DNA of 64,000 nt from positions 6,177,137 to 6,241,136 of the forward strand of contig CM030933.1 of assembly GCA_018136815.1 (NCBI GenBank), written 5' to 3'. The position numbers and the translations under genes are program-made. Source of the stretch: Isochrysis galbana. Lineage: Eukaryota; Haptophyta; Isochrysidales; Isochrysidaceae. Positions 47,177 to 60,778 of the stretch are shown here, in pieces (position 1 is the first letter of the stretch; each line of letters begins with the position of its first letter). Under the pieces are notes generated by a model. That model worked only from the letters and a program-made list of their open reading frames with translations, did no database searches and was not told the DNA's origin.

Positions 47177-50100
47177 TCAACAACTAACGTGCTCGGCTTC
47201 TTGAGCTGATCTCTGGTCCAATCCAGTTGTATCCGCATTCGGATTGGCAGCTTTCAACTCTCTCAATTCTCGCTCCTTGCGCCTTGCGCGAAGTGACGCT
47301 CCGAGCTGCTCTTCTTGCGACCGCTGTAGCTCCCGACTCAATCTCGCCATCTCTTGTTGGGCCGCCTCGATCTCTTTTTCCCACCTTCCACGAATATGAA
47401 CAGTAGAATAGGAACTTGTGCTAGCGTCGCCCCTAGGCTCATGTGGGCTTGGGACTGCTAGAACTCTAGATGCCGACTCAGATATACTCGCATCCTCAAT
47501 CGTGGCGCCGCTCCGTCGGATTGGGTCGGTGTCAGTTTGCAACGTCTCTTGCGAGGTAGACAATGATTGCCACGCTTGGCGCAGTGCCCCGGGAGCTCCA
47601 AGGTTTGGAGTTTGTGAGCGCACTGCGGCTCTATTAGCATCGGTCAGAGCGGCAGCACGCAGTATTGCTGCCTCATGTCGTGCCTCTGCCGCCGCCTGCA
47701 CGGCCTCATCACGCTGAGATAGCAATCGTGCCACATCGCGATCTCTTTCGCGCAGCTGCGCTTCAAGGCGTGCTTCTGCATCCTCCGCTGCCTCGATTGC
47801 TCGACGAGCACGCGAGGCTGCGCGCCGAGCCTCGGCCTGCGATAGCTCGAGCTCCTCATGCAATTCTTCTATTGAGACCGCATTTGCTCGAATCCGCCTG
47901 AGCTCTTCCTTGGCGCGAGCCAGTTCGGCAGCATTCGCCTGCGCCACGCTGAGCTCATCCTTTATTCGATCAAGCTCCACGGACTGAAGCCTCGCCCGCC
48001 TGAGCTCCTCTTTCATGCGAGCAACCTCTTCCGCCTCGATCGTCAACGAGGTTGCTGCCTCTTTAGCTCGTTCAATCTCCGCAGCACGTGCCTGGGCCTG
48101 CCTGAGAGCCTCCTTGACCTGAATCAACTCCTCTGAGGCTAGCCTTGCCAATCGGAGCTCATCTTTCACCTTGTCCAACTCTCCCAGCGCCAAACTGAGC
48201 TTCTCTTTGACTGGCTTAATTCCTTCTTCTGCCTTTGTGCGCGCTAAGTGATGGTCCTCGGCCACCCGCTTCAGCTCGGCCAATTGGACCTGAGCCATTC
48301 TCAGGTCTTCCCGTGCGCGCGGCAATTCAGCAGCTTCCGCTTGGGCCAATTTGAGCTTGCTAGTAAGCCGCTGCACCTCCGCCGATTCTATGCCCTCAAG
48401 ACTGAGCCTGGGCTTTTTATAATCTTCCAAGACGGCGCCGCACCTTTCTCCAACGTTTCCCACATCTTCCAAGCTCCTGAGTATTTCAACGTCCTCCTTG
48501 TCCTTAGCAACAATCATTGATCCTGCTAACACTGTGTCGGCTGAGAGCTTGCGCTGTGCCTTGCTCTTGTGCACGGCATCGGCCACAGGTGCATCGAAGC
48601 TTCCTGAGCTTGGCTCGGCTTTGGCTTGGGGTGGTGGGGAGTGTGAACCAAGGATGGTGCCAACAGCACGTTTTGACCGCGTGACCGAGTCTATTGCCAT
48701 GTCTGATGATGCGCAAGTGCCCTTCACCATCTCCGCTTCGAATTGCGCTGCCCAAATAGCAAGCTGATCTTGAATTTGCTCAGGGGACGGCTGCTCCCGC
48801 GAGGTGGTTCCGTGGCGACCCACCCGACCATCATCATCTTTTGCGACCATTGATCTTCTTTCGGGCGAAAGTGCTGTAGCCGAATCGGTATCATCCACGC
48901 TAGATGAGGGCCGAGACTTGGCACGTGGGGTGCTCGGGGCCTCCAGAGTGCCTCGCCGTTGTGGTGAGCTACTTGGCGATGGACAGGGCACTGAACGGCA
49001 AGCCGAGGTCAAGTCGAGCACCGCTCCCGGTGTAGATGTGATTTGAGAAGAAGTTTGGGCCCGAATTCGTGTAGGACCCTCGACTTCTCGGGACAAGGCG
49101 CTGGGACCGGACGTTTGAGGCGCCGGGGCGACGGATGGTGTCGGCAATTGATCTCTTGGGACTGGCTCGTCCGTGGAATCGCAGAGTATATTCGCATCCT
49201 CATGAGAGACGGCTAGACGTGCAGTCTGGGTGGGTTGCAGCGGCTCTACCGGGTCAGCACAAGCTCTTGTTACGGAGCTCCTAGCGCTGCAACGCGGTGA
49301 TGTGTTTGCGAAAGAAGTGATGGCCATCGGCGCTAACGAGGGCTCAACGTTCTTGCCCAAGACTTCAGCTGAAATAAAAGGCCGTGGCTTTGTGAGCACT
49401 GACCCATCCAGCAAGACGTCGTATGATGCGAAGGATTGCGGTGTCGGCAGTCCTGGGCGTGGTGGCGACCGACTGAATTCGTGCCGATCAGTCGAGGGTG
49501 CATGGCGTTCAGTGCACTCACCGGAGCCCTCTCTGCGTGCTGCGCCAACGGAGCCGTGGGCAGGCGGGTGAGCAAAGATCTTGGAGGACACACAAACACA
49601 AGCCGGGGATTCGTCGCGAGCGCGAGGGGCAGTAACAGTTGTGCTCTCATCGGCCTCGAGAAGAGACACCGCTGTGTCGGCCGATAGACTGAAACTCCCA
49701 TCAGCCAGGGCCAAAGTATCGGAAACTGGAGGGGTGCCTGGCAAGTCGGGCTGCTTGAAAGTGCTCATGGCGGCTGCCTGCGATGAAGAGTCCTTTCCAC
49801 CAAATGCTTGGTACTGCTTTTCACGAGTTGAGGAATCTTGGGGTGAGCTTGGACGTCCACCACTAATCGCGAGTCGGAGCTGTCGCGTGCCCGGTGCTGG
49901 GAGACGGGAAGCGGGAGGCTGGGAGACATGAAGCTGAGAGCATCGGAGTCTGGTAGACGTCTCTTGCCCAGGTCGAATGCCCTGACGCGTGATTGGTCGT
50001 GATGGCGATGGGCGTGCTTGCTTGGCTGCGTGTTGCGGCACATCGTATCCCGTGCTAGCGCGTCGTGGGGGACGAGGGGCGGCAATTTGTCGAGGCGGAC

Positions 50101-51865
50101 ATGAAGGTACAGCAGATTGACGACGCGCACGAGACATAGAAGAAGCCGGCGGAGCTCGGCTTGGCGCCTGCCGAGCTCCTCCCTGAGATGGCTGTGGTGA
50201 TGCTGATGGCGGCGATGGACGAGGGGATGGTGGTGTCTTGCAAGGCGACTGCAGCACAGGCTCGTCCGGCATTGGAGAGCTCTCGAGGGCGTCCGTGGCG
50301 GCTGAAGGCGTCGGAGGCCCGGTATCCAACGCGGCTTTGATTGAAGGTTCCGAGATTGTCGTCAGTGTCTTGAGCCCTTCCAGATCAAGTGGAAGTGGCT
50401 CCCCCTGGTACCTCTCTGCCGCCTCTTGCCGTCGGGATTTCTCAGCTGCGACTCGTTTCTCAGCCGATCTGCGCCTCGCTGCCTCTCGCGCTAGCCTGGC
50501 CAACTCCTTTCGTCGCTCAGCCTCCCGCCGCTCCATTTCGGACCTCTCCTCAGTCGGGTCGTACCCAAACGAGTACCGACGATCGGCGAGCGTCGGGTCG
50601 GGTGATGGACGCACCCTCGAGGCACCCCATGCGATGAGTCGATCAGCCGCGGACTTCCCATCATGGGCACGTGAGGCAAGCAGTTTTCGTGAGCCCTCGG
50701 ACAATTCTGGCGCATGGGTGGCTGGAGCTAGGCTTGCTAGTGTTGACTCGCGCACGCGACCTACAGGCTCTCTCAGCCGCACCTCTAGCGGCAGCATCGG
50801 GCCCTTTGCGTTAAGAATCCGCTCGGATTCTGGATTGACCTTCGGGCGATGGTCGGGCTCCTCAAACTTTGGAGCTGTGTGAGCGCGAGCGAGCAGCCGT
50901 TCCTCAACGGGCAGCGAGCGATCGGTGGCGCGCATGGCCATGCGCTCCGAATTGAGATTGATCTCGGGCATGTGGCTGGCCTCCATCGGTGTGGCCGAGA
51001 GCTGGCTCTCACGCATAGAGTTGCGTGCACCTAGACGCTCGTAGACCGGTGCTGAGGCATCCGCGCCTATGCGCTCGTATGCACGATGGGCAAGTGCTCG
51101 GGATTGCTCATTGATCGTCGGCTGGTGTGGATCCTCAGCATCGACGGGGACAGCAGAGCGCGCCAGCGCAAGTCTCTCAAGCCCTTCCGCGTACAGGCGC
51201 TCTGAGATGGGCGCGTCGCGGCCAGGGAGTTCGGCAGCTATCCGTCGCGTCACATCTGAGAGTGGAAGCTGGCTTGCAAGCGTGCGTGCCATCGCCTCCT
51301 CGTGCATGCGCTGTGCAGCCTGCCTCTCGGCGGCCGTCTTTGCCGAGGCATATAGACGGTTGGCGCAGTCCCCCGCCCTCTCACGCATCAGCTCAGCCGA
51401 GACGTCATTGATCTCAGGAGCACCCCTCCTGCCTGTCTGGTCTGCCTGCTCCCTTTCGAGATCCGCCTCGGCGGAGGCGCGTTGTCGCCGCTCGATGCGC
51501 TCCCTCCCGGCCTCGAGCAGCCGATCCTCAATCGCCCCTCGGCCGGCCGTGCGCTCAGCGGTCAGCTGGCGCGAGCGCTCATTGATGATGGGATGATGGG
51601 CCATGGGGCTAGCACACCGAGCATTCTCCTTGTCCTGGCCGCGCGCGCTGGTAGAGTGTTGCCTGGCGGGGCGGCAGGTGTGTGGTGGCCCCGACGAGTC
51701 GTGCGAGCCCCACGGCTCGAGCGAGCGGTCCATGGCGAGCTGCTCGTTGCGCGGGTGGTTGGAGGCATACCCATCAAGCTGGTTCAGCAGCCCCTTGGCT
51801 GCCTGCTCGAGCGCCTCGTCGGGCCCGTCGCGGAAGGCGGAGAGCGCCAGCGCATAGTCGTCCAT
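47177..51865 (-). CDS. Large repeat and coiled-coil protein, probably cytoskeletal/centrosomal
   Basis: ATG at 51865 (MDDYALALSAFRDGPDEALE), about 1562 residues, one exon; the frame is open a little upstream, so an extra 5' exon is possible. Residues about 90-470 hold roughly seven degenerate repeats of 50-60 residues built as P-x-(I/V)-N-x-x-S-x-x-L ... ERL(Y/L) (HPIINERSRQL, APEINDVSAEL, QPTINEQSRAL, MPEINLNSERM, RPKVNPESERI, APELSEGSRKL). A basic helix rich in ERR/AARRRSAEK follows, then about 600 disordered Ser/Pro/Thr-rich residues, then a long coiled coil (about 1150-1470, LRRARLQSVELDRIKDEL style) and a short end coil (EIEAAQQEMARLSREL). Similar P-x-IN...RLY repeats occur in flagellar and cortical proteins of protists. 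The function is inferred only from architecture. Confidence 0.8.
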   Translation of the reverse strand: MDDYALALSAFRDGPDEALEQAAKGLLNQLDGYASNHPRNEQLAMDRSLEPWGSHDSSGPPHTCRPARQHSTSARGQDKENARCASPMAHHPIINERSRQLTAERTAGRGAIEDRLLEAGRERIERRQRASAEADLEREQADQTGRRGAPEINDVSAELMRERAGDCANRLYASAKTAAERQAAQRMHEEAMARTLASQLPLSDVTRRIAAELPGRDAPISERLYAEGLERLALARSAVPVDAEDPHQPTINEQSRALAHRAYERIGADASAPVYERLGARNSMRESQLSATPMEASHMPEINLNSERMAMRATDRSLPVEERLLARAHTAPKFEEPDHRPKVNPESERILNAKGPMLPLEVRLREPVGRVRESTLASLAPATHAPELSEGSRKLLASRAHDGKSAADRLIAWGASRVRPSPDPTLADRRYSFGYDPTEERSEMERREAERRKELARLAREAARRRSAEKRVAAEKSRRQEAAERYQGEPLPLDLEGLKTLTTISEPSIKAALDTGPPTPSAATDALESSPMPDEPVLQSPCKTPPSPRPSPPSASPQPSQGGARQAPSRAPPASSMSRARRQSAVPSCPPRQIAAPRPPRRASTGYDVPQHAAKQARPSPSRPITRQGIRPGQETSTRLRCSQLHVSQPPASRLPAPGTRQLRLAISGGRPSSPQDSSTREKQYQAFGGKDSSSQAAAMSTFKQPDLPGTPPVSDTLALADGSFSLSADTAVSLLEADESTTVTAPRARDESPACVCVSSKIFAHPPAHGSVGAARREGSGECTERHAPSTDRHEFSRSPPRPGLPTPQSFASYDVLLDGSVLTKPRPFISAEVLGKNVEPSLAPMAITSFANTSPRCSARSSVTRACADPVEPLQPTQTARLAVSHEDANILCDSTDEPVPRDQLPTPSVAPAPQTSGPSALSREVEGPTRIRAQTSSQITSTPGAVLDLTSACRSVPCPSPSSSPQRRGTLEAPSTPRAKSRPSSSVDDTDSATALSPERRSMVAKDDDGRVGRHGTTSREQPSPEQIQDQLAIWAAQFEAEMVKGTCASSDMAIDSVTRSKRAVGTILGSHSPPPQAKAEPSSGSFDAPVADAVHKSKAQRKLSADTVLAGSMIVAKDKEDVEILRSLEDVGNVGERCGAVLEDYKKPRLSLEGIESAEVQRLTSKLKLAQAEAAELPRAREDLRMAQVQLAELKRVAEDHHLARTKAEEGIKPVKEKLSLALGELDKVKDELRLARLASEELIQVKEALRQAQARAAEIERAKEAATSLTIEAEEVARMKEELRRARLQSVELDRIKDELSVAQANAAELARAKEELRRIRANAVSIEELHEELELSQAEARRAASRARRAIEAAEDAEARLEAQLRERDRDVARLLSQRDEAVQAAAEARHEAAILRAAALTDANRAAVRSQTPNLGAPGALRQAWQSLSTSQETLQTDTDPIRRSGATIEDASISESASRVLAVPSPHEPRGDASTSSYSTVHIRGRWEKEIEAAQQEMARLSRELQRSQEEQLGASLRARRKERELRELKAANPNADTTGLDQRSAQEAEHVSC

Positions 51866-51869
51866 CGCG

Positions 51870-52480
51870 GACGGCGCCGACGCCTTGTTTTTGAACTCGA
51901 CCACCTCCCGGGGGGCCCTCGAGAGTAGTACGGCGGTGTTCCCTCGGTATCCGCCGCATCGGCCATGATGCCCCCCCCCCCCCCCCCCCCCCCCCAGGGC
52001 CCCTACAAGCCGTGGATATAAATAATACTACTAACAGTACACATAACGCGTCATGTAGTCATGATGTAATTTAAATTAATGTTATATCCTTGCCAACCCC
52101 ACTAGCTAATTGGACACAACTTTTCAGCCCCGGACTCCCGCCATGCCTGACGAGCCAGGTGTCCGCGTGGTACCAGGGGGAGAGGGCATTGCCCCCCCCT
52201 CGGTATTTGTCCTCCCCCCAGTGCATGCACCGGCCCTGCGCACCCCAGCACACCCTCTCCTCGAGGCCACGCTGGGGGAAAACCCCTTTCGGGTAAAACA
52301 ACGCAGGGGGGGGGGGGCACTCGTGAGTTTAGGGGTCCAGAGCACTAATCTCCCTCGCCCGAGCGAGTGGCCCCGGCGAGCCGCGGCCCTTCCCTCCTGG
52401 CTCTGGCAGCCCGCATCTTCTTTTACCTAAACAGGGCAAGAAGATACGTTAGCACCGGAGGGGGGAGCTGCGCCTGGGTG
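51870..52480. other. Upstream of the large gene; C-run and repeats
   Basis: A run of about 25 C lies at 51971-51995. An ATG at 51966 on minus opens a different frame (MADAADTEG). 52080-52440 shows GC-rich text without a recognisable domain. Confidence 0.4.
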
Positions 52481-52484
52481 ACCT

Positions 52485-53080
52485 AGATGGTCGTGATAAA
52501 CTCGGAGGTAGCAATCTCGCAGAGATTCCGGAATGTATAGACGAAGGTGGTTCTCTGCCTCGCCGTGGGAGCGGTAGTAAAGCAAATCTTCTTGAAGACA
52601 GAAACGAGAATTCTTACTGGATGGCTCATCGCGATTTCGAGGCGACTCGGCCGCGGTCGGCGAACTATTTTCCGGCGAGCACGACGAGAGTTCAGGAAGA
52701 ATGGACTGAGCAACCTCGTCTGCGGCGAGTGCTTGGCGTAGCTCGTCGTTGTCCGGCGTGCCGACATCGAGGTACGACCGGACGATAGACTCCGAGGAAT
52801 CAGAGGATTGGCGGTCCTGGCGCTCACGAGCTAACTAGCGGCGGGCCGTGAGAGAAGAAGGGGTAACAGCCGCGACAACATCGGCGCCGGTCTCTGAGGG
52901 GGAAGGAGATGGATCATGTTCCGGCTCGAGCGCTACTAGGCGAGATAAGCCGTCGGCGTCCCAATGGGTAACACCTGGTTTATGAATCACATCGAAGCGA
53001 CGAGAACGCGAGGAGCACGAAAGCCCGAGGCTTGGCGTTCTTGTACTTGTTGATTGATCTTCGCCAACTCGGTACACAGC
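52485..53080 (-). mobile_element. Gypsy (Ty3-like) pol fragment: RNase H end to integrase zinc region
   Basis: On minus: RRFDVIHKPGVTHWDADGLS (near 52990-52920), the conserved end of gypsy RNase H; then a linker; then FCLQEDLLYYRSHG and LRLYIPESLRDCYLRVYHDH near 52490-52600, which matches the start of the integrase H2C2 domain in the copy at 59.75-59.9 kb (LCLYVPKTMRRAYLEAFHDH). Frames break between the two. It is in opposite orientation to the 59.6-61.4 kb copy. Confidence 0.75.
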
Positions 53081-53084
53081 TCGT

Positions 53085-53632
53085 CGAAGTGTTGGGGTAG
53101 AGCCGCAGCTGGCAAACTCTGTCTGGATGCAGGCCGAGAGGCCGAGAAGGCCGTCCTCTCACGCATCACGGACCTCGTCACTCGTCACCCAGGATGAGGC
53201 AAGGGACCTGGTCGCCTGTCAGCAGAACGACATTGACACCATCCACAGGATCGAGGACGTGGAGAAGGAAAAGAAGACGAAGAAGATGAAGATTTGAGTG
53301 AGGCTGCCTTATATGTGTCGCATTCATCCTAGATGATGCGATTTCCAGGCTCTTATTTCCAGGTCGTTTGCCGTGCGGCCACACGGTGAAGCTCAGGTAC
53401 TTCTAGGTTGGTGGGGTTCGTCCCTAGCGGTCTAGAATTCGAGTTCTCGTTTCGTTCCGTCTAGCCTGTTTGTCAGGTCTAGATTCCAGGTTTCCTCCTT
53501 TCGGGCAATCTTGACCCAAAGGAGCCAGGTCGCCTGTTGCTCGCTGCGCGCTTGTCTCAGGCTCTCAGGTTACCTTGTGAAGGCTTGTTTAGCTTCTTGC
53601 AAGGCTTGTCGTTTCTTGTTGGGTTCCGGTTC
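53085..53632. other. Repeat-like region flanking the 950-bp insertion
   Basis: T/G-rich text with many CAGG and CTTGC words. It continues at 54617 after the insertion, so 53085-54960 minus the insertion is one older unit, perhaps a retrotransposon leader or LTR. No TG...CA ends located. Confidence 0.4.
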
Positions 53633-53832
53633 TTTCTTGGGACTTGCTACAATCTATCTGAGCATTAGTACCACTACTCTCACTAGCCCGGTACTAACAC
53701 GACAGCCCTCAGCGCACCTGCCCGTACACCTGCCCGGTACTAACACGTGCTGTTGTCACAGATACATACTACTATGTACTATGCACCCCTCCACATCTCC
53801 CCCCTCGCATGCCCCCGGCTCCCATTCCAACT

Positions 53833-54040
53833 CCCCACAAGTTAAAATGGGGGAAAACCCATTGAGGCGGACCGGTCGACGCCGGCCGACTCTCCGGGAA
53901 AAAAAAAAGCACCGGGGGGGGGGGAGGAACCTCTCGTCAAAAAAGAAGAACGGCCCTTACAGCTCTCGCCGCGAGCTGTCCTCGAGAAATAAAAGACTGC
54001 GCCTCGAGATACCTGCCACAGTGGTTCCCGTAGGCGTCTT
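53833..54040. repeat. Dispersed repeat, inverted copy of 3905-4100
   Basis: Same segment as at 3.9-4.1 kb, opposite strand; lies inside the 950-bp insertion. Confidence 0.85.
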
Positions 54041-54521
54041 GAGTCTCTCCCTCCTCCTCTTCCTCCTGTCGCCAGCCGCCCCCCTCCGCCCATTTGCTAA
54101 CGCAAATGGGTCTCGTTTCTCACCACACTCCATCGGGGGGGTGCAAATCCCCCCCTCTCCCTCGTTCCATTCTCTTCCGCCCCGGTCCCTGCGGCGCGTC
54201 GCCATGCGGCGCGCCATGGCCTGCTCTCAGAGGTCCTTCAGGGGCGCCCAGAGGACCAGCAGGGGCAGCTCAGGGGGCAGTGGAGGCTGGGGCTCAGCCC
54301 CTGGCCCCCCCTGCCTCTCCCTCGCTCGCCTCGCTGGCCTTGGGTGCAGCCCTGAGGCCCCTGTCTGCCTGGCGACCAGGGATGGGGGGGGGAGTCAGTA
54401 CGAGAGCAGGCCCATGCGGGCCTGGGAGTGCGGCTCGCGACCCGCGCCCACTAGGGGTCTGGGCTGAATTGATGAGTGCCCTGCCCCTGCCAGAGGGCAG
54501 GGGCTGGGGTTGAATGTACGG

Positions 54522-54599
54522 GCCCACCCCGGGGGGTGTCCGCGATGGAGAGAGGGGGGCGCGAGGCCCCCATTGACCCCCACTTATAAAAGTAGGTTG
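54522..54599 (-). repeat. 5' end block shared with 8270-8346
   Basis: ACCCCGGGGGGTGTCCGCGA, TGGAGAGAGGGGGGCGCGAG and GCCCCCATTGACCCCCACTT occur in the same order and orientation at 8274-8333, with one or two differences. These are the 5' ends of two elements, both read on minus. Confidence 0.9.
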
Positions 54600-54616
54600 T
54601 TTCTTGGGACTTGCTA

Positions 54617-55480
54617 ACTTTCGTTGTCGTCCAGGCCTGTTCTTTGTAGGTTCTGCTTGGCCTGGTTAGGGTTTCGTTGCCTTCCCGCGTTTGGCGTTCG
54701 CGTTGGCGTTCGGAAATTTCCTCTCACATTCCCTAGGTCCGCTACCCTTGGCTTGTAGGTCCTTGCTTCTTTCTTCTCGGTCAAGGTGTTTGGCGAGCGA
54801 GTCGGTTGCTCTATCCGCTCGAGATTTGAGGTTTAATTTGCCATCTCCCCTTGGAGATCAATGTAGGTTCGCTTCCTAGGTGAGGGAATCTTTCCCCTTG
54901 ATGCAAGTTACATGCACGCCCTTGGCCCCTTTGGTGTTTCTTCCCCTTGGTTGCTACTCAGGGTTGTTCGTTAGAAGCGTCTAGAGGGTTCACGCTCAAC
55001 GGCAAGATTTCTTCGGTCGCAAGGATATCTAGTTGCGATCTGTATCCGAAGTGATCGCCGCGGTCGCGCGACATGACGCTCCCCTTCGGACTCTCCGCTA
55101 CGTGGGAAGTTACAAGGGAGACACGCTCCGGCCGTCGCTGCGGAGTCTCTCTCTCTCTCTCGCTCTCTCGCTCCGTCTCTCGCGACATGTTTGAGTTATC
55201 GGTGATTTGGGGTCTCGGTTGCTTGATTGATGTTTTGCTTGGTTTGGGTGAATGATTCTGGTGTGTTCGTGAGTGGGTGTATCCTGTTGTTCTCAGGTTC
55301 GTTGTCCGTCGTTGTTCGCTGCGTCGCTGCACTCTAGCAGCCGAGGCTCCCTCCCTGAGGGAAGAGTTCTTTGTAGGTCTAACAATCTCTTACAACCTAA
55401 CACTCTAGGGCCGCTAGGAGCGCCTCGCCGCCCCACAGCCCTTCGTTCGCCGTTCGTTCCCAGTCCAGACACCCAGAAGG
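54617..55480. other. Intergenic or retrotransposon leader, no gene recognised
   Basis: Continues the pre-insertion unit. A CT-rich stretch lies at 55145-55185. No primer-binding site that I can identify. Confidence 0.35.
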
Positions 55481-55481
55481 G

Positions 55482-55680
55482 GATGCCCGACCCCATCCAG
55501 AATTTCATTCACCCGATTCCCGGCGGGGAGGAGGGCCAGAGCGCCGCGCTAACCGCCGGTGCCGCTCGCGACGGAGTGGCTCAGAGCCCTCCGGCTCCGC
55601 TCGACTCGACAATATGCCTGACGGGTTTTATGAAAGGCACGTTCCGAAGGCGCGCGGCGCGATGTGCGATGTGTTCATCG
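55482..55680 (+). CDS. Short ORF, possible gag start
   Basis: ATG at 55482 (MPDPIQNFIHPIPGGEEGQS) gives 67 residues ending in RRRAARCAMCSS. Its place downstream of a leader-like region and upstream of gypsy pol remains suggests a gag start, but there is no zinc knuckle or capsid motif to confirm it. Confidence 0.2.
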
Positions 55681-55689
55681 TAGATATTA

Positions 55690-56445
55690 AAAGTCAGCAA
55701 TAGGGTCTGTGAATATTGTTGTATAAATGACTATGGACATTTGATGGCTCCATTCGATTGATGTCCCATAATTGACGGAACGATACCTGACGCGGAGACC
55801 TTGGAGTCCAGACTGGATCCTGGCACAGCCCTGGGGCCTGCGTGCGGTAGTGTTCGAATGAATGGTAACATTGATACAAATGGGCATCCCCCACGTTCCA
55901 CAAGCTCAGGACGAGAAGGTGGGGAGTGGGGAGAGGAATGGGGACCATCGATGGAAACAACAAAAGACAAAAGGGCAAACGGGGGGCGATCGATGGAACG
56001 GGAGGCAACGAAGGGGGGAGCGGGAAGGGGAGTGCCGGTGGAGGCAAGAGCGATGGCAGCGGTGACCCAGTGGAGGGAGTGTCTCTAGTAGCGTAGCGGA
56101 CGCATTCAAAAATGTTTTTTAAGGCTCATCCTGAGCAAATGTCTTGACACGGCGGGCTTCGCTTTCAGCTTGCGAAACGCGGCCCCTTATCCACAAGAAC
56201 AATCGAAGCCGTAATGGCGTGCACACGATCGAAAACACAGCTTTGACCCGGTAGTCGCCAGTGGGCCATGTTGGCCAAGCCCGAAAATCTAAGTGCTCTA
56301 CGCTCGATAGCAAATGACGTCGCTCAATCTCCTGACTCAAGTCGCCCACGCACACAGGCGATGGTCCTTGGATGCCGGGAACGCCGCGCGCAAACAATCC
56401 CGTGCATGACGCTCACCCCAGCACGTTTGTACACAAGGACAAATT
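55690..56445. other. Intergenic, no gene recognised
   Basis: 55725-55830 resembles 8575-8690 (ACTATGG-CATTTGATG; CCCATA...GACGGAA). The rest is the 3' flank of the NKAP-fusion gene. Confidence 0.4.
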
Positions 56446-56449
56446 CGGC

Positions 56450-59570
<3,121 letters not shown>

Positions 59571-59599
59571 GTCTGCAGGCCGACGAACGGTCGTCCAGG

Positions 59600-60778
59600 T
59601 TGTCCTCTACGACCAGGGATTCCATCAACCTCTCCTACCTCGACGTCGGTACACCCAACGCCGAGGCGCTCAAGGAGGCACAGGCCGAGGACCCCGACTG
59701 CCACGACCTCATTCACTTCCTCTCCTCGTCTCCCCACAACCCCAATCTCGATCACCATCGTTTGCGCTGGCTCAGTCGCGAATCTTCGCGATGCCTGTTG
59801 CGATCTGGACTACTCTACCGGCGAGTGCCGACGAGAGATGGCGAGAAGCTCTGCCTCTACGTGCCGAAGACGATGCGCCGCGCCTACCTCGAAGCCTTTC
59901 ACGACCACTTGTGCCACCTCGGCGACAACCGAATGGCGCGCCTTCTACGAGACCGATATTGTTGGCCTGGCATGAACGCAGACGTCTGTGCGCACGTTCG
60001 CCAATGTCACGAGTGCACCTTAGCTAAGCCTCCCTTCCGCTACCTCGCAGACCCAAAGGGACCGCAGCAGGTCGGCGCCTATCCGTTCGACATCGTCTTC
60101 TGCGACGTCGTCTCGATGGCTCCTACGCACGACTTCATCAAGGGCTCTCGAGGCTTCGACAAGCTCCTCGTTTTCGTAGACTCGCTCACTCGTTGGATCG
60201 AGGCGGCCCCTCACAACGGCGACCCCTCGAGTGCCGACGCTCTTCACGCCTTCATGTCGTACGTCGTTTCTCGGCACGGAGTACCAAGGCAACTTCGCTC
60301 GGACTCTGGCAGCAACCTCGCTAGTCAACTTACCTCGGTCATCCTCGAGCGCACCGGCACCGACCTACGGCCGAGCACACCTCATCATCACGAGAGCGTG
60401 GGCCTGGTGGAACGAGCTCAGCAGACCTTGATCAACATGGCTCGCGCTACCGATGAAGGCGGCGGTCATTGGGTCGATCATCTCCCGTTCTTTCTAATGA
60501 GCATGCGCGCTTCCGCCAATCGCATCACCCGCATGTCGCCTGCTGCCTTGCTCTACGGCCGTGAGCTTCGCCTGCCTGCACAGCTTTCTGATCCACCTGA
60601 CACTGGTCCACCTCCCGAGTTACCTCAGGAAATTCGCTCGTACGCTTGGAAAATGCATTGTCGTTTAAAGGCGGCGTGGGCCGCAGCTTATGATGCAACT
60701 TTAGAATCTCAAGCCGACGCACTAGCCGACACGCTACGTACGCACTCACTCTCCCCCCATCCAATTCGCTCCAGGTGA
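59600..60778 (+). mobile_element. Gypsy (chromovirus-type) integrase ORF
   Basis: One open frame of about 390 codons. SYLDVGTPNAEALKEAQAED is the RNase H-integrase linker. The zinc-binding H2C2 domain is HDHLCHLGDNRMARLL with CHECTLAK. The catalytic core has FDIVFCDVV (first Asp), LRSDSGSNLASQL (second Asp) and ESVGLVERAQQTL (Glu), so the DDE triad is complete. It then reads LPFFLMSMRASANRITRMSP, typical of gypsy. The reverse transcriptase, protease and gag are absent; the left side is joined to the pogo-like gene. The frame ends at 60776-60778 just before the chromodomain part continues in another frame. Confidence 0.9.

Larger units (their letters stand above)
53650..54599 (-). mobile_element. 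950-bp insertion with perfect 17-bp target-site duplication
   Basis: The 17-mer TTTCTTGGGACTTGCTA occurs at 53633-53649 and at 54600-54616, directly flanking this segment. The end at 54599 reads, on minus, CAACCTACTTTTATAAGTGG, the same 5' end seen at 8346 in the LINE-like family, with the following CGCGCCCCCCTCTCTCCATC also shared. The variable, long duplication and the 5'-end match fit target-primed reverse transcription. The interior is not the LINE ORF: it contains the block shared with 3905-4100 and a block shared with 30573-30760. So it is a chimeric or SINE-like non-autonomous copy. Confidence 0.85.

Noticed and set aside
50238..51928. Plus-strand ORFs opposite the large 47-52 kb gene
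   Set aside because: They are antisense shadows. The minus frame has a consistent repeat architecture and coiled coil; the plus frames do not.
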